Below are positions 17,433-25,230 of a stretch of 64,000 nt of DNA, piece by piece; within the stretch, counting starts at the first letter, position 1, and each line of letters opens with the position of its first letter. Under the pieces are notes generated by a model. The model ran no database searches. It was not told the DNA's origin and saw nothing but the letters and a program-made list of their open reading frames with translations. The position numbers and the translations under genes were made by a program. Origin of the DNA: Sphingopyxis sp. YF1 (GTDB lineage: Bacteria > Pseudomonadota > Alphaproteobacteria > Sphingomonadales > Sphingomonadaceae); NCBI RefSeq assembly GCF_022701295.1, contig NZ_CP033204.1, positions 1-64,000 on the forward strand, in the 5' to 3' direction.

Positions 17433-17893
17433 CAGCGATTGTCCTTGCGGGTCAGCCAGGCGAGCGGCCAGCCGACGAAAACGATGTGAGGAAAGAGCGC
17501 GACCGCGCCCTTGACGAGGTCGGCGGGCGGGAAGGGCGTATCGAAGCGCAGCGGCAGCACCAGCGCGTTCATCACCAGATAGAGCGCGAGCCCGTAGAGC
17601 GTGCCGCTCAGCCACCAGGGCTGCCGCGCGAGTGCGGGCAGTTGGCGCACCGCCGCGAACCAGGCGGCGACCATCGCCCCCATGATCGCATAGTGCGTCG
17701 CCAGCCCCGCGAGCGCGCCGCCGAGCCCCCAGTCGCCCGCGCCGTCGCCGAACGGTCCCTTGGCGACGCCGCGCAGCATGCCGCCGACGCTGCCCCCCGC
17801 GAGCACGCTCCACAGCATTGCATAGACGATGTCGAGCGTGCCGCAGAGCAGCCAGGCGAAGAGCGCGGGGCTACACCGCGCCAACGGCGTCAC
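17432..17893 (-). CDS. Integral membrane protein of unknown function
   Basis: 153 residues, four hydrophobic segments. Recognisable stretches are LLCGTLDIVYAMLWSV and HYAIMGAMVAAWFAAV. I do not recognise a named family; the pattern suggests a small four-helix inner-membrane protein. GTG start lies inside the 3' end of the VOC gene upstream (23-base overlap), and its stop overlaps the GST start, so it is embedded in the operon. Confidence 0.75.
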   Translation of the reverse strand: MTPLARCSPALFAWLLCGTLDIVYAMLWSVLAGGSVGGMLRGVAKGPFGDGAGDWGLGGALAGLATHYAIMGAMVAAWFAAVRQLPALARQPWWLSGTLYGLALYLVMNALVLPLRFDTPFPPADLVKGAVALFPHIVFVGWPLAWLTRKDNR

Positions 17894-18368
17894 CCCGGAT
17901 CGCGGCCTCGATCGCGGCGACGTCGATCTTCTTCATCGACATCATCGCCTCGAACGCGCGCTTGGCGGCATCCTTGTCGCCGCCCGTCATCACGTCGGTC
18001 AGTACGCGCGGGGTGATCTGCCACGAAATGCCCCACTTGTCCTTGCACCAGCCGCACATGCTTTCCTGCCCGCCGTTGCCGACAATCGCGTTCCAGTAGC
18101 GGTCGGTCTCTTTCTGATCGCGGGTCTCGATCTGGAACGAAAAGGCCTCGCTGTGCTGGAATGCCGGGCCGCCGTTGAGCCCGATGCACGGAAAGCCGAG
18201 GACGGTGAAATCGACCGTCAGCACCTCGCCCGCCTTGCTGCTCGGATTGTCGGTGGGCGCGCGATGCGCTTGGCCGACATGGCTGTCGGGAAAGGTCGCG
18301 GCATAGAAATTCGCCGCTTCCTCGGCGTCCTTGTCGTACCACAGGCAGAGGGTTGCCTTCGTTATCAT
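17871..18368 (-). CDS. VOC/PhnB-like protein (3-demethylubiquinone-9 3-methyltransferase domain)
   Basis: 165 residues of the vicinal oxygen chelate superfamily, PhnB subtype. It starts MITKATLCLWYDKDAEEAANFY and has the subtype pattern FPCIGLNGG, QIETRDQKETDRYW and CGWCKDKWGISWQI. Despite the historical domain name, most such proteins are not methyltransferases; the substrate is unknown. The ATG overlaps the stop of the next VOC gene (ATGA). Confidence 0.88.
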   Translation of the reverse strand: MITKATLCLWYDKDAEEAANFYAATFPDSHVGQAHRAPTDNPSSKAGEVLTVDFTVLGFPCIGLNGGPAFQHSEAFSFQIETRDQKETDRYWNAIVGNGGQESMCGWCKDKWGISWQITPRVLTDVMTGGDKDAAKRAFEAMMSMKKIDVAAIEAAIRGDAVGAV

Positions 18369-18784
18369 CCTTCTCCCTTCTTGGGGCTGCCGATCGACCA
18401 GAGGTGGCCGAACGGGTCCTTCACTTGCGCGTAGCGGTCGCCCCAGAACATGTCCTCGGGGCCCATCACCGCGGTCGCGCCGGCCGCGATCGCGCGTGCG
18501 AACCAGGCGTCGGTGTCGTCGACCTTCAGGTGCAGCGTCACCCCCGACGGCGCCGGCATCGCGCCGCCCGTATATTCGGGGAAATCGTCGTGCATCATCA
18601 GCGACGCGCCGTTGACGTGCAGGTGTGCGTGCATCAGCCGCACCCCGTCGTCGGCGGGCATCCGCATCTGTTCGACCGCGCCGAACGCGCGGACGTAAAA
18701 ATCGATCGCCTCGCTCGCGCGCTTGTCGGCGATCGCGATATGCGGGGTCAGGCCGCTCGTCGGGCCCTGCTCCGGGTTTGCCAT
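18365..18784 (-). CDS. VOC family (glyoxalase/bleomycin resistance-like) protein
   Basis: 139 residues, two beta-alpha-beta-beta-beta modules. Starts near LTPHIAIADKRASEAIDFY and ends in KDPFGHLWSIGSPKK, the common C-terminal Glx signature. Metal-dependent detoxification or binding is likely, substrate unknown. It carries the repeated ribosome-binding leader GGAGAGAGACG directly before its ATG. Confidence 0.88.
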   Translation of the reverse strand: MANPEQGPTSGLTPHIAIADKRASEAIDFYVRAFGAVEQMRMPADDGVRLMHAHLHVNGASLMMHDDFPEYTGGAMPAPSGVTLHLKVDDTDAWFARAIAAGATAVMGPEDMFWGDRYAQVKDPFGHLWSIGSPKKGEG

Positions 18785-18825
18785 CGTCTCTCTCCTTTGC
18801 TTGCCGCTGCTTGTCGCGTCCGGGT

Positions 18826-19623
18826 TCAGCCCCCACGCGGTCCGACGAAACCGACCGCGGCGCCCTGCGGGTCGACCGCGTTCATCGCAAATTCGCCGCC
18901 GGGAATTTCCATCGGTTCGTTGGTGATCGTGCCGCCGTTCGCGGTCACCGCCGCGGCGGCGCGGTCGATGTCGTCGACCCCGATATAATAGGACCAGGCG
19001 GGGGCGGGCATGCCCGGCATCAGCGGCATGACCGCGCCCAGCATGACGTCGCCGCGCTGGACGAAGCGATAGGAGCCGAGTTCGCCCATTTCCATCGCGC
19101 CGTCCTGCCCCCAGCCGAAATGCCTGCGGTAAAAGGCGATCGCGGCGTCGGGGTCGGAGGTCGCGAGTTCGTTCCAGCGCACATGTTGCGCCTCGGTCAC
19201 CGAAAACACGTCGCTTTCCATGTCCTCGGCGCCTGCGGGCGGGATCGGGTCCATGATGTAGAAGGTCGCACCCTGCGGGTCGCTCAGCATCGCGATGCGC
19301 CCGACGGACAGGTCAGTCGCTGGCATGTGCACCACGCCGCCGTCGGCTTCGATCGCGGCAATTGCGGCATCGACGTCGGCGACGTGCAGATAGCCCATCC
19401 AGCACGGCCGCGCCCCGCCCGCCAGCATGTCGGCATTGAGCGCCAGCACCCCGCCGGCATTGCCGCCGTCGCGGCGCCCGATCATGCGATAGTCGACGCC
19501 GCCCGCCTGCGGGTCGGCCCCGCCCGCGATCGTCCAGCCGACCACCGCGCCGTAAAAGGCCGCGGCGCCCGCGGGATCGCTCGTCATCAGCTCGTACCAG
19601 ATGAAATTGGCTGCCTTCGTCAT
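18826..19623 (-). CDS. Two-domain VOC family protein
   Basis: 265 residues containing two VOC halves: the first from FIWYELMTSDPAGAAAFY, the second from HVRWNELATSDPDAAIAFY. The halves resemble each other and point to an internal duplication, as in other two-domain VOC hydroxylase-like proteins. Substrate unknown. Start at 19623 is supported by a GGAGAGCGACG leader that differs by one base from those of neighbouring genes. Confidence 0.88.
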   Translation of the reverse strand: MTKAANFIWYELMTSDPAGAAAFYGAVVGWTIAGGADPQAGGVDYRMIGRRDGGNAGGVLALNADMLAGGARPCWMGYLHVADVDAAIAAIEADGGVVHMPATDLSVGRIAMLSDPQGATFYIMDPIPPAGAEDMESDVFSVTEAQHVRWNELATSDPDAAIAFYRRHFGWGQDGAMEMGELGSYRFVQRGDVMLGAVMPLMPGMPAPAWSYYIGVDDIDRAAAAVTANGGTITNEPMEIPGGEFAMNAVDPQGAAVGFVGPRGG

Positions 19624-19647
19624 CGTCGCTCTCCTCGACATTCTGTT

Positions 19648-20364
19648 TTAATAGCTGAGACTGGGGAAGAAGCTGCCGCGTCCCTCGGGGGTCATGTCGA
19701 GCAATCCCCACAGGGGATCGACGAGGTCGCCGGCGCGGTGATGCTGGCCGGGATCTTCGGGACCATAGGCCATCTCGCTCGCCCACATGTGGCGGATGCG
19801 GCCAGCTGTCTGGTGAAAGACGTTGAAGATCGTTTCGTCCCAATTCTCGCCGGGCTTCATCCCGCGTTCGGCGCGCTTGGCGTCGGTCAGCCGGCAGGTG
19901 TCGCCATAATAGTCGGCCGAATAGCGACCCTCGCCGTCGGAGAGGAAGGCCAGGTGCGGCCAGCGCCGATGACGCGCCCATGCCTCCAGCCGCGCGATCG
20001 GCGATTTGGCGACGATATAGAGCGGCGCGCGCTGGCCGACGTGCCGTGCGCTGCCGTCGATCGCGTCGAGCATATGGGTGCAGCCGGCGCAGGGGGTGTC
20101 GCGGTCGGGCCCGAACATGAAGCTGTAGAGGATGATGCTCGGGTGATCGCCGAACAATTCGGACAGCTTCACCGGCTCGCGCCGCTGGTGTGCGCCGATA
20201 CGCTCGAACGTATAATCTTCGGCCACTTCGCCGCCGGGCGGCAGCGCGCGGCGCTTCGCGGCGACCGCTTCGATCTGGCGGCGCAGCGCGATCTCGTCGT
20301 TCAGAAGCTCGATCCGCGCGGCGCGATAGGCGGCGCTCTCATTGGGGAAGGACAGATGTTGCAT
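19648..20364 (-). CDS. DUF899 thioredoxin-like protein
   Basis: 238 residues. The DUF899 pattern is clear: an N-terminal helical segment with ALRRQIEAVAAKRRALPPGG, then SIILYSFMFGPD and CAGCTHMLDAIDG, and a late FHQT. This family has a thioredoxin-like fold and is often found with VOC and GST genes; no activity is established. Lies in the minus-strand detoxification-like series. Confidence 0.9.
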   Translation of the reverse strand: MQHLSFPNESAAYRAARIELLNDEIALRRQIEAVAAKRRALPPGGEVAEDYTFERIGAHQRREPVKLSELFGDHPSIILYSFMFGPDRDTPCAGCTHMLDAIDGSARHVGQRAPLYIVAKSPIARLEAWARHRRWPHLAFLSDGEGRYSADYYGDTCRLTDAKRAERGMKPGENWDETIFNVFHQTAGRIRHMWASEMAYGPEDPGQHHRAGDLVDPLWGLLDMTPEGRGSFFPSLSY

Positions 20365-20460
20365 GGCATTTCCTTTCTTTTCCCCCGTTTGGCCTGAGCC
20401 CCGTCATGGCTGGTGCAACCGCAACTGCTTGCCATTCGCCCGCGCGATCACCGCCTTTGC

Positions 20461-20562
20461 CTAAAGGTCGGACCGGATGCCGTTCAGCGCGCAGGCATGG
20501 CCGGGGCTCATGGCGTGGTGCATCTCGACGCGTTCGTCTGTTTTTGCGAGAATCCGGCTCAT
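20461..20562 (-). CDS. Possible 33-codon ORF overlapping the GFA-like gene
   Basis: A short frame (MSRILAKTDERVEMHHAMSP..., 33 residues) whose ATG overlaps the upstream stop codon as ATGA, the arrangement used by coupled genes elsewhere in this operon. It resembles nothing I recognise and could be chance or the remnant of a longer gene. It occupies most of the otherwise gene-free gap 20365-20558. Confidence 0.25.
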   Translation of the reverse strand: MSRILAKTDERVEMHHAMSPGHACALNGIRSDL

Positions 20563-21110
20563 TGCTGGAATCCCTTCGTCGCTTCGATCGGCGGGGCGCG
20601 AAAGCCCATCGCGACCCACGCCGTCAGCAACCGCCACATGAACTTGCCCGAATGCGCCCGATAATTGGGCACATCATCGGGCATCTCGACGCCTTCGCAC
20701 CGGTCACCCACCATCGTCCGCATCTCGACCGGTGGGCGATCTTCGGCAGCGATGCGCCCCGAATAGACGCTCAGCCAATGCCCCTTGCTAAACTCCAGAC
20801 CCATTGGCGAGTTGCAACAGCGCGACAGGAATCGCCGCGTCGGCGCATCGGGAGTCAGCCGGTGTTCGGCCAGCCGGTCCGACCCTGAAAGCCAGGCAAT
20901 GCGATCCTTGCGGACGAGGACATATGCCGTCCCGCCGTCGGCGTCGAGCGCTCCCGGAGCGCCGGGCAAGGCGTCGAACACTTCGCCCGCGCGTTGGCAA
21001 CTGTGGCAGTAGCAGGTCGCGGCGGCGATCGGCTTTCCCGCCAGTTCCAGCGTCACTGCGCCGCATTGGCACGACGCGGTGCGGCTTTCGGTCCGATGCA
21101 TGTCAGCCAT
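20559..21110 (-). CDS. GFA-like (DUF6151-type) zinc protein
   Basis: 183 residues. The zinc-binding cysteines are visible as CQCGAV near the N-terminus and CYCHSCQR about 20 residues later, then SRCCNSP. This is the layout of glutathione-dependent formaldehyde-activating (GFA)-fold proteins. Start at 21110 (MADMHRTES) is chosen; MHRTES nine bases on is possible. Substrate unknown. Confidence 0.8.
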   Translation of the reverse strand: MADMHRTESRTASCQCGAVTLELAGKPIAAATCYCHSCQRAGEVFDALPGAPGALDADGGTAYVLVRKDRIAWLSGSDRLAEHRLTPDAPTRRFLSRCCNSPMGLEFSKGHWLSVYSGRIAAEDRPPVEMRTMVGDRCEGVEMPDDVPNYRAHSGKFMWRLLTAWVAMGFRAPPIEATKGFQQ

Positions 21111-21126
21111 TGAACGAACTCCGCGC

Positions 21127-21846
21127 TCAGGCTTGGACGATCGGGGCGAACCCGCCATAGATCATCCGCGCGCCGTCGAACGGCGTGTTGTCGGGATCGG
21201 GTTTCATCCGCTCGTCGGCCATCATCTTTTCCCAGCCCTTGGTGCGGGCTTCCTTGTCCGGCCATTCGACCCAGCTGTAGACGATGGTCTCGCCGTCCTT
21301 CCTGTGCGCGGCGCGGCTATAGTCGGTAACCTTGCCGTCGGGGACATCGTCGGCCCACGCTTCGACGACGCGGGTCGCGCCATAGTCGCGGAACACTTCG
21401 GACGCCTTCTGCGCGAGCGCGCGATAGGCTTCCTTGTTGTCCTCGGGGACGGGCACGACATAACCGTCGACATAGCCGGTCGCACCCGCCGCGCGATCGT
21501 CGACGATCGAATCGAATCCGCCCATGATCATCCGCATGCCGTCGAAGGGCATATCGCCGCCCATCGCCTCCATCCGCGGATCGCTCATCATCTTCTGGTT
21601 CGCGGCGTCGCGCGTCGCCTTGTCGGGATATTCGAACCAGCTGAACACGACGGTCTCGTCCGGCTTGGCCTGCACCGCATCCTTGAAGTCGTTGAGCTTG
21701 CCGTCGGGAACGTCGTCGCCCCAGCACTCGACCATGCGCGCGACGCCGAATTCCTTGAACAGATGCGCTGCGTCGGCGGCATGTTTGCGATAGGCTTCCT
21801 TGTTGGCGGTCGGCACCGCGACCACAAATCCTTCTACATAGGTCAT
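21127..21846 (-). CDS. Tandem DUF1428 protein
   Basis: 239 residues made of two DUF1428 (YbaA-type) domains: residues 1-115 starting YVEGFVVAVPTANKEAYRKHA and residues 121-239 starting YVDGYVVPVPEDNKEAYRALA. Each has the repeated WGDDVPDG/WADDVPDG, then SW(F/V)E and PFDG motifs. Most family members are single-domain proteins of about 120 residues, so this is a fused duplication. Function unknown. It carries the shared GGAGAGAGACG leader. Confidence 0.9.
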   Translation of the reverse strand: MTYVEGFVVAVPTANKEAYRKHAADAAHLFKEFGVARMVECWGDDVPDGKLNDFKDAVQAKPDETVVFSWFEYPDKATRDAANQKMMSDPRMEAMGGDMPFDGMRMIMGGFDSIVDDRAAGATGYVDGYVVPVPEDNKEAYRALAQKASEVFRDYGATRVVEAWADDVPDGKVTDYSRAAHRKDGETIVYSWVEWPDKEARTKGWEKMMADERMKPDPDNTPFDGARMIYGGFAPIVQA

Positions 21847-21876
21847 CGTCTCTCTCCTTGGGGCTGGGAGGGGGTT

Positions 21877-22551
21877 TCAGGCGGCGGGTGGTCCCGCGTC
21901 TTCGCTGAAGGCGTCGAGCTGCGCGGCGAGCGCGCGCTGAAAGGCGGGGCGGGCGAGGCAGCGGTCGAGATAGGCCTGCAGCCGCGGCTGCTCGGCGATC
22001 AGCCCCGCTTCGACCGCTTCGCGCAGCACGGTCGCCATCGCGATGTCGGCGACGGTGAAGTCGCCGACCAGATATGGCTTGTCGCCCATCGCGTCGTTGA
22101 GCCGGCCCAGCCGACCCTGGATGAACTCGATCAGGCTTGGGCGGCGCAGCTTGGCCCATTCCTCCCCGGCCGAAAAAATGTCGATGTTGCCCAGTTCGAA
22201 CAGCATCGGCTCGACGCTGTTGTACGCCGCGAACAGCCAGGCGAGCGTGCTCGCTCGCGTCTGCGGATCGTGCGGCATCAGCCGCGCATCCTTTTCGGCA
22301 AGGTGGAGCAGGATTGCGCCGCTCTCGAACAGCCGGATGCCATTGTCGTTCAGCACGGGCACCTGCCCCCACGGCTGGAACAGGAAATGGTCGGCGGGGC
22401 GGTTGATCGCGCTGATCAGATGCTCGGCATAGTCGAGCCCGATTTCCTCGCACGCCCAGCGCGGGCGCAGGTCGCGGACGAAGCCGCGCGCGAAATCGGG
22501 CACCCAGTCGAACGCGGTGAGTTCGATCCTGGCATTGGGGTCGATGGACAT
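21877..22551 (-). CDS. Glutathione S-transferase family protein
   Basis: 224 residues. N-terminal thioredoxin-like part has RWACEEIGLDYAEH, WGQVPVLNDNG (cis-Pro) and FESGAILLHLAEK; the C-terminal helical domain has DFTVADIAMATVLRE. A third GST in the same stretch of the genome. Substrate unknown. An AGGAGAGGATC sequence precedes the ATG. Confidence 0.88.
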   Translation of the reverse strand: MSIDPNARIELTAFDWVPDFARGFVRDLRPRWACEEIGLDYAEHLISAINRPADHFLFQPWGQVPVLNDNGIRLFESGAILLHLAEKDARLMPHDPQTRASTLAWLFAAYNSVEPMLFELGNIDIFSAGEEWAKLRRPSLIEFIQGRLGRLNDAMGDKPYLVGDFTVADIAMATVLREAVEAGLIAEQPRLQAYLDRCLARPAFQRALAAQLDAFSEDAGPPAA

Positions 22552-22585
22552 GATCCTCTCCTTTGATCGTGTCGGGGGGTGGCGG

Positions 22586-23548
22586 TCAGAACGCCGGCGG
22601 CGGCGGCGCCTTGTCGTCGAGGAACGCGGTGACCATTGCGGCGATCGCCGGGGCCTCCGCCATGATTCCGATGTGCGAGGTTGCGGGAAGGATCGCGAGC
22701 CGCGCCTTGGGGGCTTCGGTCAGAAATCCCTGCGTTGCCGCCGTGACATCGCCGCCGCCGCGCAGCTTGAACAGCGCGATGGCGTGGTCGAGCGTGACTC
22801 CGTCGGCATCGCCGATGATCACCATCGTCCTGCCCGGGATCGCGCGGATCCGGGCATCGGACCAGCCGAAGGGCGTCGCGTCGAGCGCCTTGATGTTCGC
22901 GACGAGCCGCGCGAACTTCTCGGGCGTCGGCGACAGGCGCCGGTATTCGGTGTCGATCGGGCTACCGACAAAGACCTCGGGAGTCAGCTTGGCGATGCCG
23001 GCGAGCACCTCGGGATACCAGCCGTCGAGGGTTGATGTCCCCGACAGGATGACCTGCTTGCCGACCTTGCCGGGGTGGCGGATCGCGAGCGCGACCGCGG
23101 TCGACCCGCCCATCGAATAGCCGAGCAGATCGGCCTTTTCGATGCCCAGATCGGCCAGCACGGCGGCCGCGTCGTCGGCCATGCGGTCGTAGCTCAGCGG
23201 GCCGTCGACCCCGCCCGACCGGCCATGGCCGCGGGCGTCGATGGCGATCACCGGCCGCGCCGGCGCCAAGGGCGTGATCAGCGGGGCCATCGAATCGCCC
23301 GACATGAAGGCGCCGTGCAGCACCAGCAGCGGGGTGCGTCCCGATCGGAGGTCGCCGTGGACCTGATAATGGATTGCGGCGCCGGCGACGTTGACATGAC
23401 CGCTTCGGGCGGCCGCCGGCTGGCTTGCCGCGGCGGGTGCGGGTTGCGCGGACGGCTGCGCCAGCGCGGAGGGCGCGGCGAAAGTGGCCGCCGTAGCCAT
23501 CAGGACCAGCGCCGGGGCGCGGTTTCGTCGGAAAGAGCGATGGGGCAT
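22586..23548 (-). CDS. Secreted alpha/beta hydrolase
   Basis: 320 residues with a signal peptide ending SALAQ, so periplasmic. The alpha/beta-hydrolase core has the oxyanion-type VLHGAFMSG, DARGHGRSGG, nucleophile elbow GYSMGGS, a probable acid Asp in IGDADGV and the catalytic His in SHIG. Probably an esterase or lactonase; substrate unknown. Unlike its neighbours it is exported. Confidence 0.88.
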   Translation of the reverse strand: MPHRSFRRNRAPALVLMATAATFAAPSALAQPSAQPAPAAASQPAAARSGHVNVAGAAIHYQVHGDLRSGRTPLLVLHGAFMSGDSMAPLITPLAPARPVIAIDARGHGRSGGVDGPLSYDRMADDAAAVLADLGIEKADLLGYSMGGSTAVALAIRHPGKVGKQVILSGTSTLDGWYPEVLAGIAKLTPEVFVGSPIDTEYRRLSPTPEKFARLVANIKALDATPFGWSDARIRAIPGRTMVIIGDADGVTLDHAIALFKLRGGGDVTAATQGFLTEAPKARLAILPATSHIGIMAEAPAIAAMVTAFLDDKAPPPPAF

Positions 23549-23579
23549 CGAACTGTTCCTCTTGCGGGTAAGACGGAGG

Positions 23580-23798
23580 CTAGGCGCGTTTGCCTTTGAT
23601 CCATGCGACGATCGCCATTGCGTGGCCGTGGCCCAGGTCGAAATCGGCCTTCAGCCAGTCGATCACGGCGCCGGCCTTGACGCCCGGCGCAAGGCCCCCG
23701 GCGTCGGCTAGGCCCTTGTCGATTGCCATCGCCTGCAACGCGTCCGGCGTCCGGCCAGTCTTCGCCTCGATATTGTCCATATAGGCCTGAAAGCTCAT
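23580..23798 (-). CDS. DUF4287 small protein
   Basis: 72 residues: MSFQAYMDNIEAKTGRTPDAL then GVIDWLKADFDLGHGHAMAI-like text ending IKGKRA. This matches DUF4287, small helical proteins of unknown role that often sit beside VOC or cyclase-like genes. The ATG at 23798 is the only start that gives a full domain. Confidence 0.85.
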   Translation of the reverse strand: MSFQAYMDNIEAKTGRTPDALQAMAIDKGLADAGGLAPGVKAGAVIDWLKADFDLGHGHAMAIVAWIKGKRA

Positions 23799-23871
23799 CG
23801 CTCGGATCCCTAGGTTGCGAAGCGAGGGAGCGGGCGCCGGTGCAAGGGCGGCGCCCGCTCCCTCTCCGGGG

Positions 23872-24303
23872 TCAGGCGGCCGCTTCGGCGGGCGTTTCGC
23901 CGCTCGCCGCCGCCGGGTCCATCCACATGACTTCCCAGATGTGACCATCGGGGTCCTCGAAGCTGCGGCCGTACATGAAGCCGAAATCCTGCGTCGGCGT
24001 CGGGTCGGCCTTGCCACCCGCGGCGGTCGCCGTGTCGACCTGTGCGTCGACGTCGGCGCGGCTGTCGGCCGAGACGCAGAGCAGCACCTGCGCATGGCTG
24101 TGCGCGTCGGGGATCGCCTTGGTCGTGAAGTCGGCCCATTTGGCGTGGGTCAGCAGCATGACATGAATCACGTCCGAAACGACCATGCACGCCGCCGTTT
24201 CGTCGGTGAAGGCGGGGTTGTTGGTCGCGCCGACCGCCTCGTAAAAGGCCTTCGACCGGTCGAGGTCGGTGACCGGCAGGTTCACGAAAATCATCTTGGG
24301 CAT
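23872..24303 (-). CDS. VOC family protein
   Basis: 143 residues. Starts MPKMIFVNLPVTDLDRSKAFYEAVGA and ends FEDPDGHIWEVMWMDP, a clear glyoxalase/VOC signature. First structural gene downstream of the TetR regulator on the same strand, with the repeated GGAGAGAGACG leader before its ATG. Substrate unknown. Confidence 0.9.
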   Translation of the reverse strand: MPKMIFVNLPVTDLDRSKAFYEAVGATNNPAFTDETAACMVVSDVIHVMLLTHAKWADFTTKAIPDAHSHAQVLLCVSADSRADVDAQVDTATAAGGKADPTPTQDFGFMYGRSFEDPDGHIWEVMWMDPAAASGETPAEAAA

Positions 24304-24370
24304 CGTCTCTCTCCTCGGGGCTGTCGTTTGGCTTTTTTGCTTTTGGTTCGGGGACGGCGCACGGGCCGCG

Positions 24371-25054
24371 TCACGGCGCCTCGGGGCGGCCGAACAGCAT
24401 CAACACATAACGCCGCAGATGCGCGACGCTTTCCCGCGCAATCGCCGAATCGTTCGTGGTTTTCGCCAGGACGAAGCCGCCCTGCAGCACCGACTGGATA
24501 TGGCGCGCGAGGTCGATCGCGGTGACGCCCGGCGGCGCGCCATAGGCGTCGATTGCGGCCTCGATGTCGGGCGCCAGCGCGTTGCAATAGGCGGCGATGC
24601 TCGCCTCGCACGCGAGGCGGATCGGTTCGCTGGTCGCATAGGCGTCCTGCACCATCGTACCGATGAAGCAGATGAAGCCGTCGACGGGGCCGTGCAGCAT
24701 CGAAAAGCGGAAATCGATGTGGCCGAGCAGCCGGTCGAGCGGGTCCGCGAGCCGATTGTGCGGCGCCATCTCGAACATCGGGCGCGCGCGTTCGGTCCAC
24801 GCTTCGGCCGCCGCGACCCCCAGCGCCTCCTTCGATGCGAAATGATGAAAGAAGGCGCCCTTGGTGACCCCGGCGGCGGTGCAGATCTGTTCGACCGAGG
24901 TCGCCGCATAGCCCTGTTTCCGCACTTCCTGGTGCGCCGCGGCGATCAGCTTGTCGCGCGCGCTGCCGCGCGCCGCGCGCGCTCCGTGCCCCGTCGCCCC
25001 GGCTGCGCTCGTGCCGCCGGACGGGGTGGAGGAGGGGGGGCGATTCGCTGTCAT
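24371..25054 (-). CDS. TetR family transcriptional regulator
   Basis: 227 residues. A Gly/Ser-rich N-terminal extension (about 30 residues) precedes the TetR HTH: ARDKLIAAAHQEVRKQGYAATSV, GVTKGAFFHHF, SKEAL. The C-terminal helical ligand domain resembles TetR_C proteins of the KstR/NemR-like type but the ligand is unknown. A 22-base palindrome lies nine bases before the ATG, indicating autorepression, and the regulator heads the long VOC/GST gene series. The start could be further in, as the N-terminal extension is low-complexity. Confidence 0.9.
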   Translation of the reverse strand: MTANRPPSSTPSGGTSAAGATGHGARAARGSARDKLIAAAHQEVRKQGYAATSVEQICTAAGVTKGAFFHHFASKEALGVAAAEAWTERARPMFEMAPHNRLADPLDRLLGHIDFRFSMLHGPVDGFICFIGTMVQDAYATSEPIRLACEASIAAYCNALAPDIEAAIDAYGAPPGVTAIDLARHIQSVLQGGFVLAKTTNDSAIARESVAHLRRYVLMLFGRPEAP

Positions 25055-25062
25055 GCAAATTT

Positions 25063-25084
25063 ACATACCAACCAGTTGGTATGT
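25063..25084. promoter_or_regulatory. Palindromic TetR operator
   Basis: Arms ACATACCAAC and GTTGGTATGT are perfect reverse complements around a 2-base centre. The site lies nine bases from the TetR start codon in the divergent space before comM, the expected place for an autoregulatory TetR operator. Confidence 0.8.
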
Positions 25085-25230
25085 TGTCAAATGTCGCCCC
25101 GTCCTGCACGCTGCGCGGCACTTTCGGCAACTTCCGAAAAGACTCGCCTTTCCGCGGCATTCGCCTAAAAGGACGCGAGAACAAAGCGGGCACATTGCTC
25201 GCTGCGCGGGGCCGGCTTCAGGGGGATGTC

